Assembly (NCBI GenBank): GCA_903923395.1
Contig: CAIXXM010000123.1
Span: 1 to 64,000 of the forward strand
DNA from: an uncultured Acidobacteriia bacterium
GTDB lineage: Bacteria; Acidobacteriota; Terriglobia; Bryobacterales; Bryobacteraceae
Length of the DNA: 64,000 nucleotides
Direction: 5' to 3'
Shown here: piece by piece, positions 17,471-26,874 of the stretch
Layout of the letters: each line of letters opens with the position of its first letter
Numbering within the stretch: the first letter of the stretch is position 1
Position numbers and translations under genes: made by a program
The notes under the pieces: model-generated
What the model saw: only the letters and a program-made list of their open reading frames with translations
Databases searched by the model: none
Told to the model about the DNA's origin: nothing

Positions 17471-20400
17471 ATGGCGTCACCCAAAAATCTCTCCCGCCGC
17501 ACGGGGCTCTCCGTCGCGGCAGGCTGCATCGCCCTCGCCGGCCTTGTAGCCGCGCAGGTGGCCAGCACGCCGCCCCGCGTTCCCAAACTCAATGAAGCCA
17601 CTGACCCGCGTCTGGCCGGTTTCGAATTCCGGTCCATCGGTCCGGCCACAATGAGCGGCCGTCTGGATGACATCCAGGGTTCAGCTAAAGATCCGCTGCT
17701 GTTCTACATCGGCTTTGCGACCGGCGGCCTTTGGAAGTCCACCGACGGCGGCAACCACTGGAAACCGATGCTCGACAACACGCCGAACAACTCCATCGGC
17801 GCGATTGCAATTGCCCCCTCTGACCCGAACGTTGTGTACGTGGGCAAAGGGGAAGCGAATAACCGGCAGAGTTCGTCGATTGGCGATGGCATCTGGGGCA
17901 CCACGGACGGCGGCAAGACCTGGGCGCATCTGGGCCTCGAAGATTCGCAATCGATCAACCGCATCGTGGTGGATCCGACGAATCCGAAGATCGTGTATGC
18001 CGCGGTGATGGGCCACCTGTTCGGCCAGAATGCGGAACGCGGACTGTATAAGACCTCTGATGGCGGCAAGAACTGGAAGAAAGCGAAGTTCATCGACCCG
18101 GACACCGGCTTCAATGACGTTGCGATTGATCCTTCGAACCCCAAAATCATCTATGCATCGTCCTTCCAACGCCGCCGCACCTGGTGGGGCTACAACGGCG
18201 GTGGCCCGGGCAGCGGACTTTGGAAATCGACCGATGGCGGCGACAACTGGACCAAGCTGGAAGGCGCGGGCTGGCCGAAACCGAAGGACAACGTTTACGG
18301 GCGCATCGCGATCAGCATCTTCCCGGCACGTCCGCAGACGATTTTCGCGCAGGTGGAAGCCGGTGCCAGTGCCGGTACGGGCGGCGGCACCACGGCGGAA
18401 GGCGGACCGGCGCCAGCGGGCTTCCGCGGCGGACCGAATGCAGAATCCTCCGGCCCAGCAGGCGGTGAAGCCGCGGGTACTCCCGAAGCGGCAGCCGCGG
18501 CAGGTGGACCGGGCGCACGGCGCACGCCACCCCCGCCAAATCCGAATGGCAGCGGTGTTTTCCGCTCCGATGACGGCGGCATGACCTGGACCTTCCTCAG
18601 CAATCAGAATCAGCGCCCCACTTACTTCAGCCAGATCCGCGTTGACCCGAAGAATGACCAGAAACTCTTCGTCGGCGGTACTCCGGGGCAGATGTCACTC
18701 GATGGCGGCAAGACCTGGAAAGGCCTCACGGCTTCACACACGGACTATCATGCGTTCTGGATCAATCCGAATGACCCGCGCATCGTCCTGACCGGCCACG
18801 ATGGCGGTCTCGATATCAGCCACGACGGCGGCTTCAGCTGGGATTATCACAACACCATTGAGACCGGCCAGTTCTATCAGGTCTCAGCGGATATGCGGCG
18901 CCCCTACTGGGTTTGCGGCGGCTTGCAGGATAACAACTCCTGGTGCGGACCGTCAGCACTGCGGTCCGGCACTGGTCCGGTAAACGTGGACTGGTTTACC
19001 ATCACGGGCGGCGACGGTTTCTACACGCGGCAGGACCCGACCGATTGGGCCATTGTTTACGGTGAATCGCAGGACGGCAACATGACCCGCCATGATCTGC
19101 GGCTGGCAACACAAAAGTCCATCAAACCGACACTTCCGACCCCTCCGCGTGCACCTCGCGCGGCAGGTGCGGCTGCTCCGGCGGCTGGCGGGACCACACC
19201 GCCCGCAACGGCAACGGCAGCGGGCACAACGCCGGCGCCGGTTCCCACGGGTGCGACGGGCGAATCTCCCGCGGATGCGCCTGGTGGTCCGGGGGGCGGC
19301 GGCTTCCCGCGTTCGAACCCGAATATTGTGAATGCCCCGGCGAAAATCGAACCACTGCGTTTCTACTGGAACGCACCGTTTGAGATTTCTCCGCATAACC
19401 CGGCAGTGGTTTACATGGCGTCACAGTTCTTCTTCAAATCCACCAACCGTGGCGATACGTGGCGGATGAATACAACGGATCTGACGAAGAACGTGCCCCG
19501 ATGGTCGGCCGAAATGCCCATCATGAACGTTGCCGGTGATAAGCCGATGGCGGAAAAGCATGACGGTTATTCCGCCAGTTCGCTGATTACACAGGTGCGG
19601 GAATCTCCCGCGAAGCCCGGCATTATCTGGACCGGCACGGATGACGGCAATCTGCATGTCAGCCTGGATGGCGGCGACACCTTCACCAACGTCTACGGCA
19701 ACATCAAGGGCGCGCCCCGCGGCTATGTGCAGATCTCGCGCATTGAACCTTCCCACTTTGACCCCGGCACCTGCTATGTGGCCCTGGACCCGCATCGTTT
19801 GGACGACTGGGCTCCGTATCTCTTCAAGACCACGGATTACGGCAAGACCTGGACGAATGTAACTGCGGACCTTCCGAAGAAGGGAAATATCAACGCCCTT
19901 CGGGAAGATCTGGAGAATCCGGATCTGCTCTTCGTGGGAACGGAATTCGGGCTGTATGTGACGCTTGACGGTGCCAAGAGCTGGCAGAAGTTCATGACCG
20001 GTCTGCCGAGCGTGCGTGTGGATGACATTCTGATTCATCCGCGCGACCGCGATCTTATCATCGCAACGCACGGACGCTCGATCTGGATCATGGATGATAT
20101 TACTCCGCTGGAGCGCATGCACAAGGCCAAGGGCGACAACATCACGTTGTTTGATCCCCGTCCCGCAGTGCTCTGGAAGAATGACCCCATGGCACAGCGG
20201 CATGCGACCAACCGGGAATTCATCGGCAAGAACCCGCAGGGCGGCACCGCCATCAGTATTCTTTCGAGGACGGATGCCGGTGCCTCGAAAGTGGAGTTCC
20301 TGCAGGGTGACAAAGTTGTCGCCACGATGGACGTCAACATCAAGGCAGGCATGAACCGCTATCAATGGGCCATGCGCGGACCGGTTGTGGCCGGTGCGGG

Positions 20401-20707
20401 CGGTGGACGCGGCTTCGGCGGTGGTGGCGGCGGTGCTGGACGCGGCGGAGCGCAGCCGGAGTTCGTTCCGGATTCTCCAGACGCACCTCCGACGCCTCCG
20501 GGAGCAGCGAATAACGGCCCGATTCTGGTGCCGTTCACCATTGGACGCGGCGGCTTGAATGGCGGCAACGGTGGTGGTGCGCAACCGCGGCAGCCGACCG
20601 GGCCTGTCCTCGATGCCGGAACTTATATGATCCGGCTGGTGGTTGGCGGTGAAACCTTGAAGTCTTCCGTCGACATTCTGGAAGATATCTGGTTGCGCCA
20701 GCAGTAA
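17471..20707 (+). CDS. Secreted BNR/VPS10-like beta-propeller protein
   Basis: About 1,078 residues with an N-terminal signal (TGLSVAAGCIALAGLVAAQ). At least ten BNR-type blades carry the Asp-box pattern S/T-x-D-G-G-x-x-W: GGLWKSTDGGNHWKPM, GIWGTTDGGKTWAHLG, GLYKTSDGGKNWKKAK, GLWKSTDGGDNWTKLE, GVFRSDDGGMTWTFLS, LYVTLDGAKSWQKF. This is the VPS10/sortilin-like and glycosyl-hydrolase-like group common in Acidobacteriota secretomes. Three Gly/Ala/Pro-rich insertions (around 18370-18540, 19130-19310 and 20390-20580) interrupt the blades. No catalytic residue of a sialidase can be assigned. ATG 17471 is used because the signal peptide starts there. A strong terminator follows. Confidence 0.86.
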   Translation: MASPKNLSRRTGLSVAAGCIALAGLVAAQVASTPPRVPKLNEATDPRLAGFEFRSIGPATMSGRLDDIQGSAKDPLLFYIGFATGGLWKSTDGGNHWKPMLDNTPNNSIGAIAIAPSDPNVVYVGKGEANNRQSSSIGDGIWGTTDGGKTWAHLGLEDSQSINRIVVDPTNPKIVYAAVMGHLFGQNAERGLYKTSDGGKNWKKAKFIDPDTGFNDVAIDPSNPKIIYASSFQRRRTWWGYNGGGPGSGLWKSTDGGDNWTKLEGAGWPKPKDNVYGRIAISIFPARPQTIFAQVEAGASAGTGGGTTAEGGPAPAGFRGGPNAESSGPAGGEAAGTPEAAAAAGGPGARRTPPPPNPNGSGVFRSDDGGMTWTFLSNQNQRPTYFSQIRVDPKNDQKLFVGGTPGQMSLDGGKTWKGLTASHTDYHAFWINPNDPRIVLTGHDGGLDISHDGGFSWDYHNTIETGQFYQVSADMRRPYWVCGGLQDNNSWCGPSALRSGTGPVNVDWFTITGGDGFYTRQDPTDWAIVYGESQDGNMTRHDLRLATQKSIKPTLPTPPRAPRAAGAAAPAAGGTTPPATATAAGTTPAPVPTGATGESPADAPGGPGGGGFPRSNPNIVNAPAKIEPLRFYWNAPFEISPHNPAVVYMASQFFFKSTNRGDTWRMNTTDLTKNVPRWSAEMPIMNVAGDKPMAEKHDGYSASSLITQVRESPAKPGIIWTGTDDGNLHVSLDGGDTFTNVYGNIKGAPRGYVQISRIEPSHFDPGTCYVALDPHRLDDWAPYLFKTTDYGKTWTNVTADLPKKGNINALREDLENPDLLFVGTEFGLYVTLDGAKSWQKFMTGLPSVRVDDILIHPRDRDLIIATHGRSIWIMDDITPLERMHKAKGDNITLFDPRPAVLWKNDPMAQRHATNREFIGKNPQGGTAISILSRTDAGASKVEFLQGDKVVATMDVNIKAGMNRYQWAMRGPVVAGAGGGRGFGGGGGGAGRGGAQPEFVPDSPDAPPTPPGAANNGPILVPFTIGRGGLNGGNGGGAQPRQPTGPVLDAGTYMIRLVVGGETLKSSVDILEDIWLRQQ

Positions 20708-20722
20708 GTTGTAAAATCATGG

Positions 20723-20760
20723 GGCTGGCACTTCTCTGGAGGTGCCAGCCTCTTTTGTTT
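20723..20760 (+). terminator. Rho-independent terminator
   Basis: Perfect 9-bp inverted repeat GGCTGGCAC (20723-20731) / GTGCCAGCC (20742-20750) with a 10-base loop, followed by TCTTTTGTTTTT. It lies 16 bases after the stop of the BNR protein and ends transcription before the peptidase gene. Confidence 0.88.
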
Positions 20761-20831
20761 TTGGGTGCCACGCGGCACCGCCCTGCTCACCGTGCCGAGC
20801 ATCCATACAACTCCCCTGGAGGCACGATTCC

Positions 20832-22220
20832 TTGCAAAGACTAGTTACTCTGTTCTTCTTCGCCTGCGTTGCTTATGCACAGAGCGGGTCAAAGACCGCT
20901 GAACTACTGAGCGACCTCATCCGCATCGATACCAGCAACCCGCCAGGCAATGAACTCAAGATGGCCCGCTTTCTGGCGGAGAAGTTCAAGCCACTGGGGT
21001 TTCAGATCGATATCATTCCCACCGGTGATCCACTGAAAGCCCACTTCATCGCGCGGTTGAAGGGTGACGGTACAAAGAAGCCCATCCTGCTGGCGGCCCA
21101 TGCCGACGTGGTTGGCGTCGAGAAGGAGAAATGGACCGTAGATCCCTTCGCGGGAGTCATCAAAGATGGCTATGTGATGGGGCGCGGTGCAATCGACTTC
21201 AAGGGAGGCCTCGCGGTTTTCGCGCGGGCAGTCATGATGCTGGCGGAGAACAAGGTGAAACTCCACCGCGATGTCATCTTTCTTTCGGAATCCGATGAAG
21301 AAGGCGGGAAATATAACACCACGGCACTGGCGGCATCGAACTGGGACAAGATCGACTGCGAGTTCGCCATCAATGAAGGCGGCTGGATCATCAAGGATGA
21401 GTCGGGCAAGGTGAAGTATGTCAGTATCTCCACCGCCGATAAGTCGAGTGTTTCGCTGCTGGTGACGGCGCGGGGAACTTCGACACATTCCTCCATGCCG
21501 CGTGCAGACAACGCTATCTTCACCCTCGCCAAAGCTATGGCGAAGATAGCGGATTACGATACGCGTCCGAAGCTCATTGACAGCACAAAGGAGTTCTTTC
21601 TGACCCTGGCGAAGACAAGCCAGCCGCCGGTGTCCACTTACTTCAACAACCTGGTGAACAGTACAGACCCGAAGCTGGTGGAAGAAGCGGACCGGGAAAT
21701 CAGCAAAGATACTCTGCTGCACGCGATTATGCGGAACACCATCGCCCCCGTATTGCTGAATGCCGGTTTCCGGGGGAATGTAATTCCTGGTTCCGCTGAG
21801 GCGACGCTCAACTTCCGCACGATTCCCGGCACGAACGTGGCGGAGTTGATCTCTGAAATCAAAGCCGTCATCAATGATCCACGGGTGGATGTGACACAGA
21901 TTGTGGTCAACCGCGCCCCCTTGCCTCCTGCTGCGCTGGTGCCTTCCACGAAGCAAACCGTCTTGTTTGAGGAGATGGTGAAGCAGGCGCAGACCATCTG
22001 GCCGGGAGCACCCGTGACCACTTATCTCTTCCAGGCGGGTACCGATGCGATGGCATGGCGCAGCAGAGGCATCCCCGTGTATGGAATCTATCCCTATCCC
22101 ATCACGGCGAATGATCTGACGCGAATGCACGGCAATGATGAACGCGTTCCAGTTGCATCTCTCGATCAGGGTACGGAATACATTTACAAGACGCTGCTCG
22201 CAGTGGCGGCGAAGGAGTAA
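20832..22220 (+). CDS. Secreted M20-family metallopeptidase
   Basis: A TTG start at 20832 is proposed: CTGGAGG sits about 9 bases upstream and the product then begins with a signal peptide (MQRLVTLFFFACVAYAQS). The longer frame from 20742 starts inside the terminator. M20 zinc motifs are present: AAHADVVGVE (first His and Asp), GRGAIDFKGG (bridging Asp), SESDEEGGK (general base Glu and zinc ligand), and a late GTDAMAWRSRGIPVYG with a Met-His region after it. The dimerisation insert is present (RGTSTHSSMPRADNAI). Role inferred: periplasmic or extracellular removal of N-terminal residues or acyl groups. It is followed after 3 bp by an acetamidase-like gene, so the pair is an operon. Confidence 0.93.
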   Translation: MQRLVTLFFFACVAYAQSGSKTAELLSDLIRIDTSNPPGNELKMARFLAEKFKPLGFQIDIIPTGDPLKAHFIARLKGDGTKKPILLAAHADVVGVEKEKWTVDPFAGVIKDGYVMGRGAIDFKGGLAVFARAVMMLAENKVKLHRDVIFLSESDEEGGKYNTTALAASNWDKIDCEFAINEGGWIIKDESGKVKYVSISTADKSSVSLLVTARGTSTHSSMPRADNAIFTLAKAMAKIADYDTRPKLIDSTKEFFLTLAKTSQPPVSTYFNNLVNSTDPKLVEEADREISKDTLLHAIMRNTIAPVLLNAGFRGNVIPGSAEATLNFRTIPGTNVAELISEIKAVINDPRVDVTQIVVNRAPLPPAALVPSTKQTVLFEEMVKQAQTIWPGAPVTTYLFQAGTDAMAWRSRGIPVYGIYPYPITANDLTRMHGNDERVPVASLDQGTEYIYKTLLAVAAKE

Positions 22221-22223
22221 CAC

Positions 22224-23507
22224 ATGAAACGAATCAGCGCTTTGCTGCTACTCTTACCGGCATTCAGCCTGGCTGCCGACATATCGGGGAGTTGGATTGC
22301 GGAAGTTACTGCCAAGGGTTTAGACCCGCAGTATGCCCGGGTGGAACTTACTACCTCCGGCGGGACCGTCACAGGGAAATGGAACCAGTCGCAGGTGCAG
22401 GGTTCACTCACTGGGGAACAACTGACTCTGACGCTTCTGCCGGGAGGCAAACTCACGGGGACGGTCAACGGGACGGGTGCCTCGGGAACTGGCGAACTCA
22501 GCAGCATGTCCGGCCGGGGCGGCGGTGGAGCACGTCAACCAGAGAAAGTAAGCTGGAAGCTCTCCCGCCCGGTGAAATCAGGGCAGCCGCGCACCATCGA
22601 TTTTGAGCCCAAAGAGTTCTACGGGTATTACTCAGCGGCGATTCCGCCGGTGCTGCATATCTTCCCGGGCGATACCGTCCGCACCAGAACTTATGACCAG
22701 AGTGGCCGCGATGCAGAGAAGCGAACACCCGGTGTGAATCTTGAAACCGGACCTTTCTACGTGGAAGGGTCGCTGCCGGGAGATACGCTGGCGGTGAAGC
22801 TGACTAAGGTGCGTTTGAACCGTGATTCCGCACGGCAAGGCAGCAGGATCAACGGTCGCGCGGTTACTCCTGCGTGGAATGCAGCGGCACAGTATGACGC
22901 GGGCTTTGACAGCGAATGGAAGCTGGACCGGGAGAAAGGCATCGCCACTCTGGCGCATCCCTCGGCGCATTTGAAAAACTTCAGTGTTCCCATTCTGCCG
23001 ATGCTTGGCTGTATCTCGACAGCACCCCAGGGCATGCAGTCATTCCGCGGCACCGATCTTGGGCCCTTCGGCGGCAACATGGATTACAACCAGATGGGAG
23101 AAGGTGTCACTTTGTATCTTCCGGTCTATCATCCCGGCGCTCTGCTAACCATGGGTGATGCCCACGCGGCCATGGGGGACGGTGAACTTACCGGCAGCGC
23201 TCTGGAAACTTCAGTGGATGTGGAGTTCACGGTACAGGTGATCCCTGGCTACCAAAGCGCCGGACCGCGCCTCGAAAATGCGGAATACATCATGGCAATG
23301 GGCGTGGCAGGTTCCGTGGCGGATTCGATTCAGGTGGCAACGGCACAACTGGCAGATTGGCTGAAGAAGGACTACAAACTGACGGATAGTGAGGTAGCGG
23401 TCCTCCTGGGGGCCGTGGCGAAGTATGACATCACGGAACTTGTGGATCCGCAATTCAATGTTGTCGCCAAGGTCCCCAAGAGTGCCCTGAAAGCATTGGC
23501 GAATTAG
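22224..23507 (+). CDS. Secreted acetamidase/formamidase family protein
   Basis: Signal peptide MKRISALLLLLPAFSLAAD, then an extra beta-rich domain of about 90 residues (ISGSWIAEVTAKG...QVQGSLTGEQLTLTLLPGG), then the acetamidase core: VLHIFPGDTVRTRTYD, GPFYVEGSLPGDTLAVKL, LPMLGCISTAPQG, FGGNMDYNQMGEGVTLYLPV, GDAHAAMGDGELTGSALE. The core normally hydrolyses short-chain amides in the cytoplasm, so secretion and the added N-terminal domain are unusual. The start lies 3 bp after the M20 peptidase stop; cotranscription suggests the two process the same amide or peptide substrates outside the cell, which is inference. Confidence 0.9.
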   Translation: MKRISALLLLLPAFSLAADISGSWIAEVTAKGLDPQYARVELTTSGGTVTGKWNQSQVQGSLTGEQLTLTLLPGGKLTGTVNGTGASGTGELSSMSGRGGGGARQPEKVSWKLSRPVKSGQPRTIDFEPKEFYGYYSAAIPPVLHIFPGDTVRTRTYDQSGRDAEKRTPGVNLETGPFYVEGSLPGDTLAVKLTKVRLNRDSARQGSRINGRAVTPAWNAAAQYDAGFDSEWKLDREKGIATLAHPSAHLKNFSVPILPMLGCISTAPQGMQSFRGTDLGPFGGNMDYNQMGEGVTLYLPVYHPGALLTMGDAHAAMGDGELTGSALETSVDVEFTVQVIPGYQSAGPRLENAEYIMAMGVAGSVADSIQVATAQLADWLKKDYKLTDSEVAVLLGAVAKYDITELVDPQFNVVAKVPKSALKALAN

Positions 23508-23517
23508 ACACACAGGC

Positions 23518-23573
23518 CGCCGTCCGCAGAAACAAACTGGTCAAGGAACCCAGCAGTTTCAACGCGGACGGCG
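23518..23573. terminator. Large hairpin between convergent genes, probable bidirectional terminator
   Basis: CGCCGTCCGC (23518-23527) and GCGGACGGCG (23564-23573) are perfect 10-bp complements. Inside the loop GAAAC/GTTTC and CTGG/CCAG can extend the stem with small bulges. A short T run (CCGTTTTG) follows on the plus strand. It is placed between the converging acetamidase and TonB-receptor genes. Confidence 0.6.
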
Positions 23574-23596
23574 AGTCCGTTTTGCGAGGCTCCGTA

Positions 23597-26500
23597 TCAG
23601 AAGATAATCTTCAACGCCAACTGGATGTTACGCGGTTCGCCGAAGCCGAGGCCGGGAGCGGAAGCCGCGTTCTTGGTCTGGGTCATCTGGCCGAAAGAAG
23701 AACTGGTCAGAGTTGCCGTGGGGTTCGCCCAGTTCGTCCGGTTGAAGAGATTGAAGATCTCCGCGCGGAACTGTGCGTGGATCTTCTCCCAGATGGGAAT
23801 ATTCTTGAAGACCGAGAAATCCACTGAGCCGAAGCCTGGTCCATAGAGCGCGTCGCGGCCCAGGTTGCCGAAGCTTCCCGCAGCAGGTTTCGCGAAAGCA
23901 GCCGGATTGAAGTATTGCACCGCGAGCGTGCCGGTTGCGGGAATATTTGCATACGGATCACCGACCAGATTCACGCGGTCTTTATTCTCGCCGGAACCAC
24001 TGATGTTACTGCCGGCCAGGATGTTGATCGGGTTGCCGGTGGTGAAGGTGACCAGGGAGTTCAGCTGCCAGCCATTCATCAGCACGGGCAGGAACTTGGT
24101 CTTCGGCGTCTCATAACTCAGATAGCTGGTGGTGTATAGACGCGTATCGAAGGTGCTGGAGCCCCAATCACCCTTCAGGTTATAGCTGTTCGCCGGGGAA
24201 GTTACAGTGGAGGCATCATCCAGCGCGTGACCCCAGGTGAAGTTCACGTTGGCCGTAAGACCATGCCACACCTGCTGCCGGATACTTGTCTGCAGCGAGT
24301 GGAAGTCCGAGTTCGCAGCGGAATTCAGCTGGTTGATGGCCGTCAGGTTTGGATACTGCGCGGCGTAAGGACGAACACCATTGACGGTCTGGTTGATATC
24401 GAGAATCGCCGCCAGTTTCCGCCCGGCGCTGCCGACATAGCCGACCTGCAAGAGAGTGGAACCCGTCAATTGCCGCTGCACGTTCAGATTGAAGTTCATC
24501 ACATGCGGCATGGTGAAGTTCGGGTTGACGGAATAAGCACCGAAGGGCGGAGTCGCCGCGACCGTACCGAATATCGCTGCACCGGGGGAGAAGACCACGT
24601 TCTTGGCAGTCAGCGTATATACAGCATTCGCACCGGCGGGATTATAAGCAAGCCCATTTGCGCCACCATTGCCGACACCGCCGGCAGCAGTGAATTCACT
24701 TACAGCGGGAACGTCATAGTAGACACCGAAGCCGCCGCGGATCACCCACTTGCTGTTCTTCGAAGGCGTATACGCGAAGCCGACGCGGGGAGCAAAATCC
24801 AGCTTGCTGGGCGTATAGAACGGAGCAATGTAGAAGCCCTGCGCTGGCGTGAAGTTATAGAGTCCGCCTTCCACCGAAGGTGAGCCCTGGTAGGTATAGC
24901 GGACACCGTAGTTCAAAGTTAGCTTGGAATTCAACTGGAATGTATCATGCGCCCACCAGTCAAACGAGTTGACAATATAGCTGCGCTCCGGATTTCCCTT
25001 CACGATGGTCGCGCCGCTGGAGTTACTCGGCTCACCGGCAAGGAAGTCACTGAGGGAACGCAGAGCGCTGGAGATCGTGGTGTCAGTCGCCCAGGGTCCG
25101 CGGGAGCCGTCGAAGTTAAATGTGCCGCGGGAGTTACTGAAGTAGGCAACGTCGACATTGGCATGGCGGTATTCACCGCCAAACTTCCATTGGTGCCGTC
25201 CCACGGTATAGGAGAGGTTATCTGTCAGGTGGCCGACAACATCAGTGCGGCCCAGCGGAGGAGTGGCACCAACGTAATCGAAGCCTGAGATCGAAATCTT
25301 GGGAGCACCGCCAATCGTCGAGCCCGTGATCAGACCCGCGGAAGCAGGATTGAAGCTGAGATTGAAGTCATTGAACGTCTGCAGGAAGTAATTCGTGCCG
25401 AGAGTGATCTGATTGACCAGGCGCGATGACCAGATATCATTCTCCACCACGGAGAAGTTATGGACGTGCATGGGGGCAGTCTGGAAGTAATCCTTGATGT
25501 TCGACCCGACGTCTGCCGTCTGCGTGCCCGTGCCGCCAAGATAGCGGACAGCCAGAGTGTGTTTGTCGCTGAAGCGGTGGTCGATCTTGGCGATCCCGTT
25601 GTAGCTGTTGTAAGTGTTCAGTCCGGTGGCCAGATAGTTATTAGCGGTGGCGGGTCCGGTCAGCACACTGGAAGGGAAAGCGCCGAGCAAGCCCAGTGCA
25701 ACGGAGTTCACTGGAACCGAGTACTTATTCAGCACACTCTGTGCGGCGGCAACCCAAGCCGGGGAAGGCGTAGTGTCCAGGATGGAAAGTCCGGCAACAG
25801 CAAGCTGGACTTCGCCCGTGAGAAAGAAGAAGGTCTTGTTCTTGACAATGGGTCCGCCGACCGCGAAACCGAACTGGTTGTTGCGGATTTCCTGTTTCGC
25901 GCTGGTGGCGGACTGCACAGGCGACCGCGAGGCGAGCGCCTCATTGCGGTCAAAGAAAAAGAGGCTGCCGTGCAGATCATTCGTGCCGGACTTGATCACC
26001 ATCTGGACCGCGCCACCCGCGTTACGCCCGGCATCGGCACTGCCACTGGCTTCCACGGAGAACTGATCGAGCGCTTCAATCGGCACCAGGGCACCGGCAA
26101 TACCGGAAACACCGCCCTGATTTACGGCAACGGCATTGGAGTAGGCGTCATTGTTATCAGCACCGTCGATTTGAAAATTCTTGCCGTTGGTCCGCATGCC
26201 GTTGATAGAAGCGCCGGAGGGCGTGACTCCGGGGGCAAGCTTCACCATTTGCGTGAAATCGCGGCCATTCATGGGCATTTCCTGCACGGATTTGGAATCC
26301 ACAAGGGCGACCAGGGAACTGGTGGAGGTTTCGATGGAGGCCGAACTGGCGGAGACTTCCACCTGGGTCTGTTGCGCCGCAACACCGAGTTGCACGGGCA
26401 CGTTGGTGGTCTTGGCGACCGAGATCTCAATACCGCGGACTTTACGCTGCTCAAAGCCGGGCATGGCGACGGTCATTTCATAGAGCCCCACCGGCAGTTC

Positions 26501-26701
26501 GGCCACAAGGAAAGCTCCATTTCGCCCGGTAACAGCGGAACGGGTCAGACCGGTGGAAGGACTTTCCACCTTTACGGCCGCGCCCGCGAGTGCCGCGCCG
26601 GTTGCATCTGTCACCACACCGGCGAGATCGCCGCGGAAGGTTTGCGCGAACATGGACGCGCATATCAGCAAAAGTAAAAGGAATAAACGGCTGCTTTTCA
26701 T
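23597..26701 (-). CDS. TonB-dependent receptor with N-terminal carboxypeptidase-regulatory domain
   Basis: At 1,034 residues it is typical of the Oar-like receptors abundant in Acidobacteriota. Signal peptide MKSSRLFLLLLLICASMFAQ; carboxypeptidase-regulatory-like Ig domain at about 25-105 (VVTDATGAALAGAAVKVESP, YEMTVAMPGF); plug region with SKSVQEMPMNGRDFTQMV and INGMRTNGKNFQIDGADNND; then a long beta-barrel. The last residue is Phe (ALKIIF), the outer-membrane assembly signal. The substrate is unknown and is probably a large oligosaccharide or peptide. It is divergent from a thiamine-diphosphate enzyme across 173 bp that should hold both promoters. Confidence 0.94.
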   Translation of the reverse strand: MKSSRLFLLLLLICASMFAQTFRGDLAGVVTDATGAALAGAAVKVESPSTGLTRSAVTGRNGAFLVAELPVGLYEMTVAMPGFEQRKVRGIEISVAKTTNVPVQLGVAAQQTQVEVSASSASIETSTSSLVALVDSKSVQEMPMNGRDFTQMVKLAPGVTPSGASINGMRTNGKNFQIDGADNNDAYSNAVAVNQGGVSGIAGALVPIEALDQFSVEASGSADAGRNAGGAVQMVIKSGTNDLHGSLFFFDRNEALASRSPVQSATSAKQEIRNNQFGFAVGGPIVKNKTFFFLTGEVQLAVAGLSILDTTPSPAWVAAAQSVLNKYSVPVNSVALGLLGAFPSSVLTGPATANNYLATGLNTYNSYNGIAKIDHRFSDKHTLAVRYLGGTGTQTADVGSNIKDYFQTAPMHVHNFSVVENDIWSSRLVNQITLGTNYFLQTFNDFNLSFNPASAGLITGSTIGGAPKISISGFDYVGATPPLGRTDVVGHLTDNLSYTVGRHQWKFGGEYRHANVDVAYFSNSRGTFNFDGSRGPWATDTTISSALRSLSDFLAGEPSNSSGATIVKGNPERSYIVNSFDWWAHDTFQLNSKLTLNYGVRYTYQGSPSVEGGLYNFTPAQGFYIAPFYTPSKLDFAPRVGFAYTPSKNSKWVIRGGFGVYYDVPAVSEFTAAGGVGNGGANGLAYNPAGANAVYTLTAKNVVFSPGAAIFGTVAATPPFGAYSVNPNFTMPHVMNFNLNVQRQLTGSTLLQVGYVGSAGRKLAAILDINQTVNGVRPYAAQYPNLTAINQLNSAANSDFHSLQTSIRQQVWHGLTANVNFTWGHALDDASTVTSPANSYNLKGDWGSSTFDTRLYTTSYLSYETPKTKFLPVLMNGWQLNSLVTFTTGNPINILAGSNISGSGENKDRVNLVGDPYANIPATGTLAVQYFNPAAFAKPAAGSFGNLGRDALYGPGFGSVDFSVFKNIPIWEKIHAQFRAEIFNLFNRTNWANPTATLTSSSFGQMTQTKNAASAPGLGFGEPRNIQLALKIIF

Positions 26702-26874
26702 ACACTACTCCCCTGGGGATATTTGAATCGGTGGTCGAAAAAGGTGAGGCCAACGTGGGAAGCGGCAGGCAATACGACGGGAATTGCGCAGCGCTGGTAC
26801 TTCTATAACTTCTTTGGCAATGAGAATAGCATACGCCGGTCCGGCCCAGTGCGGCGTGTTGCAATAGTCCCAGC

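Noticed and set aside
19421-20584. 387-codon antisense frame within the BNR protein gene
   Set aside because: Shadow of repetitive GGC/GCG codons; no domain.
20742-20831. Longer N-terminus for the M20 peptidase
   Set aside because: The start lies inside the terminator hairpin, and the TTG at 20832 has a good ribosome site and a signal peptide.
25460-26677. 405-codon open frame antisense to the TonB receptor
   Set aside because: Gly/His-rich shadow of a clear receptor gene with no signal or motif.
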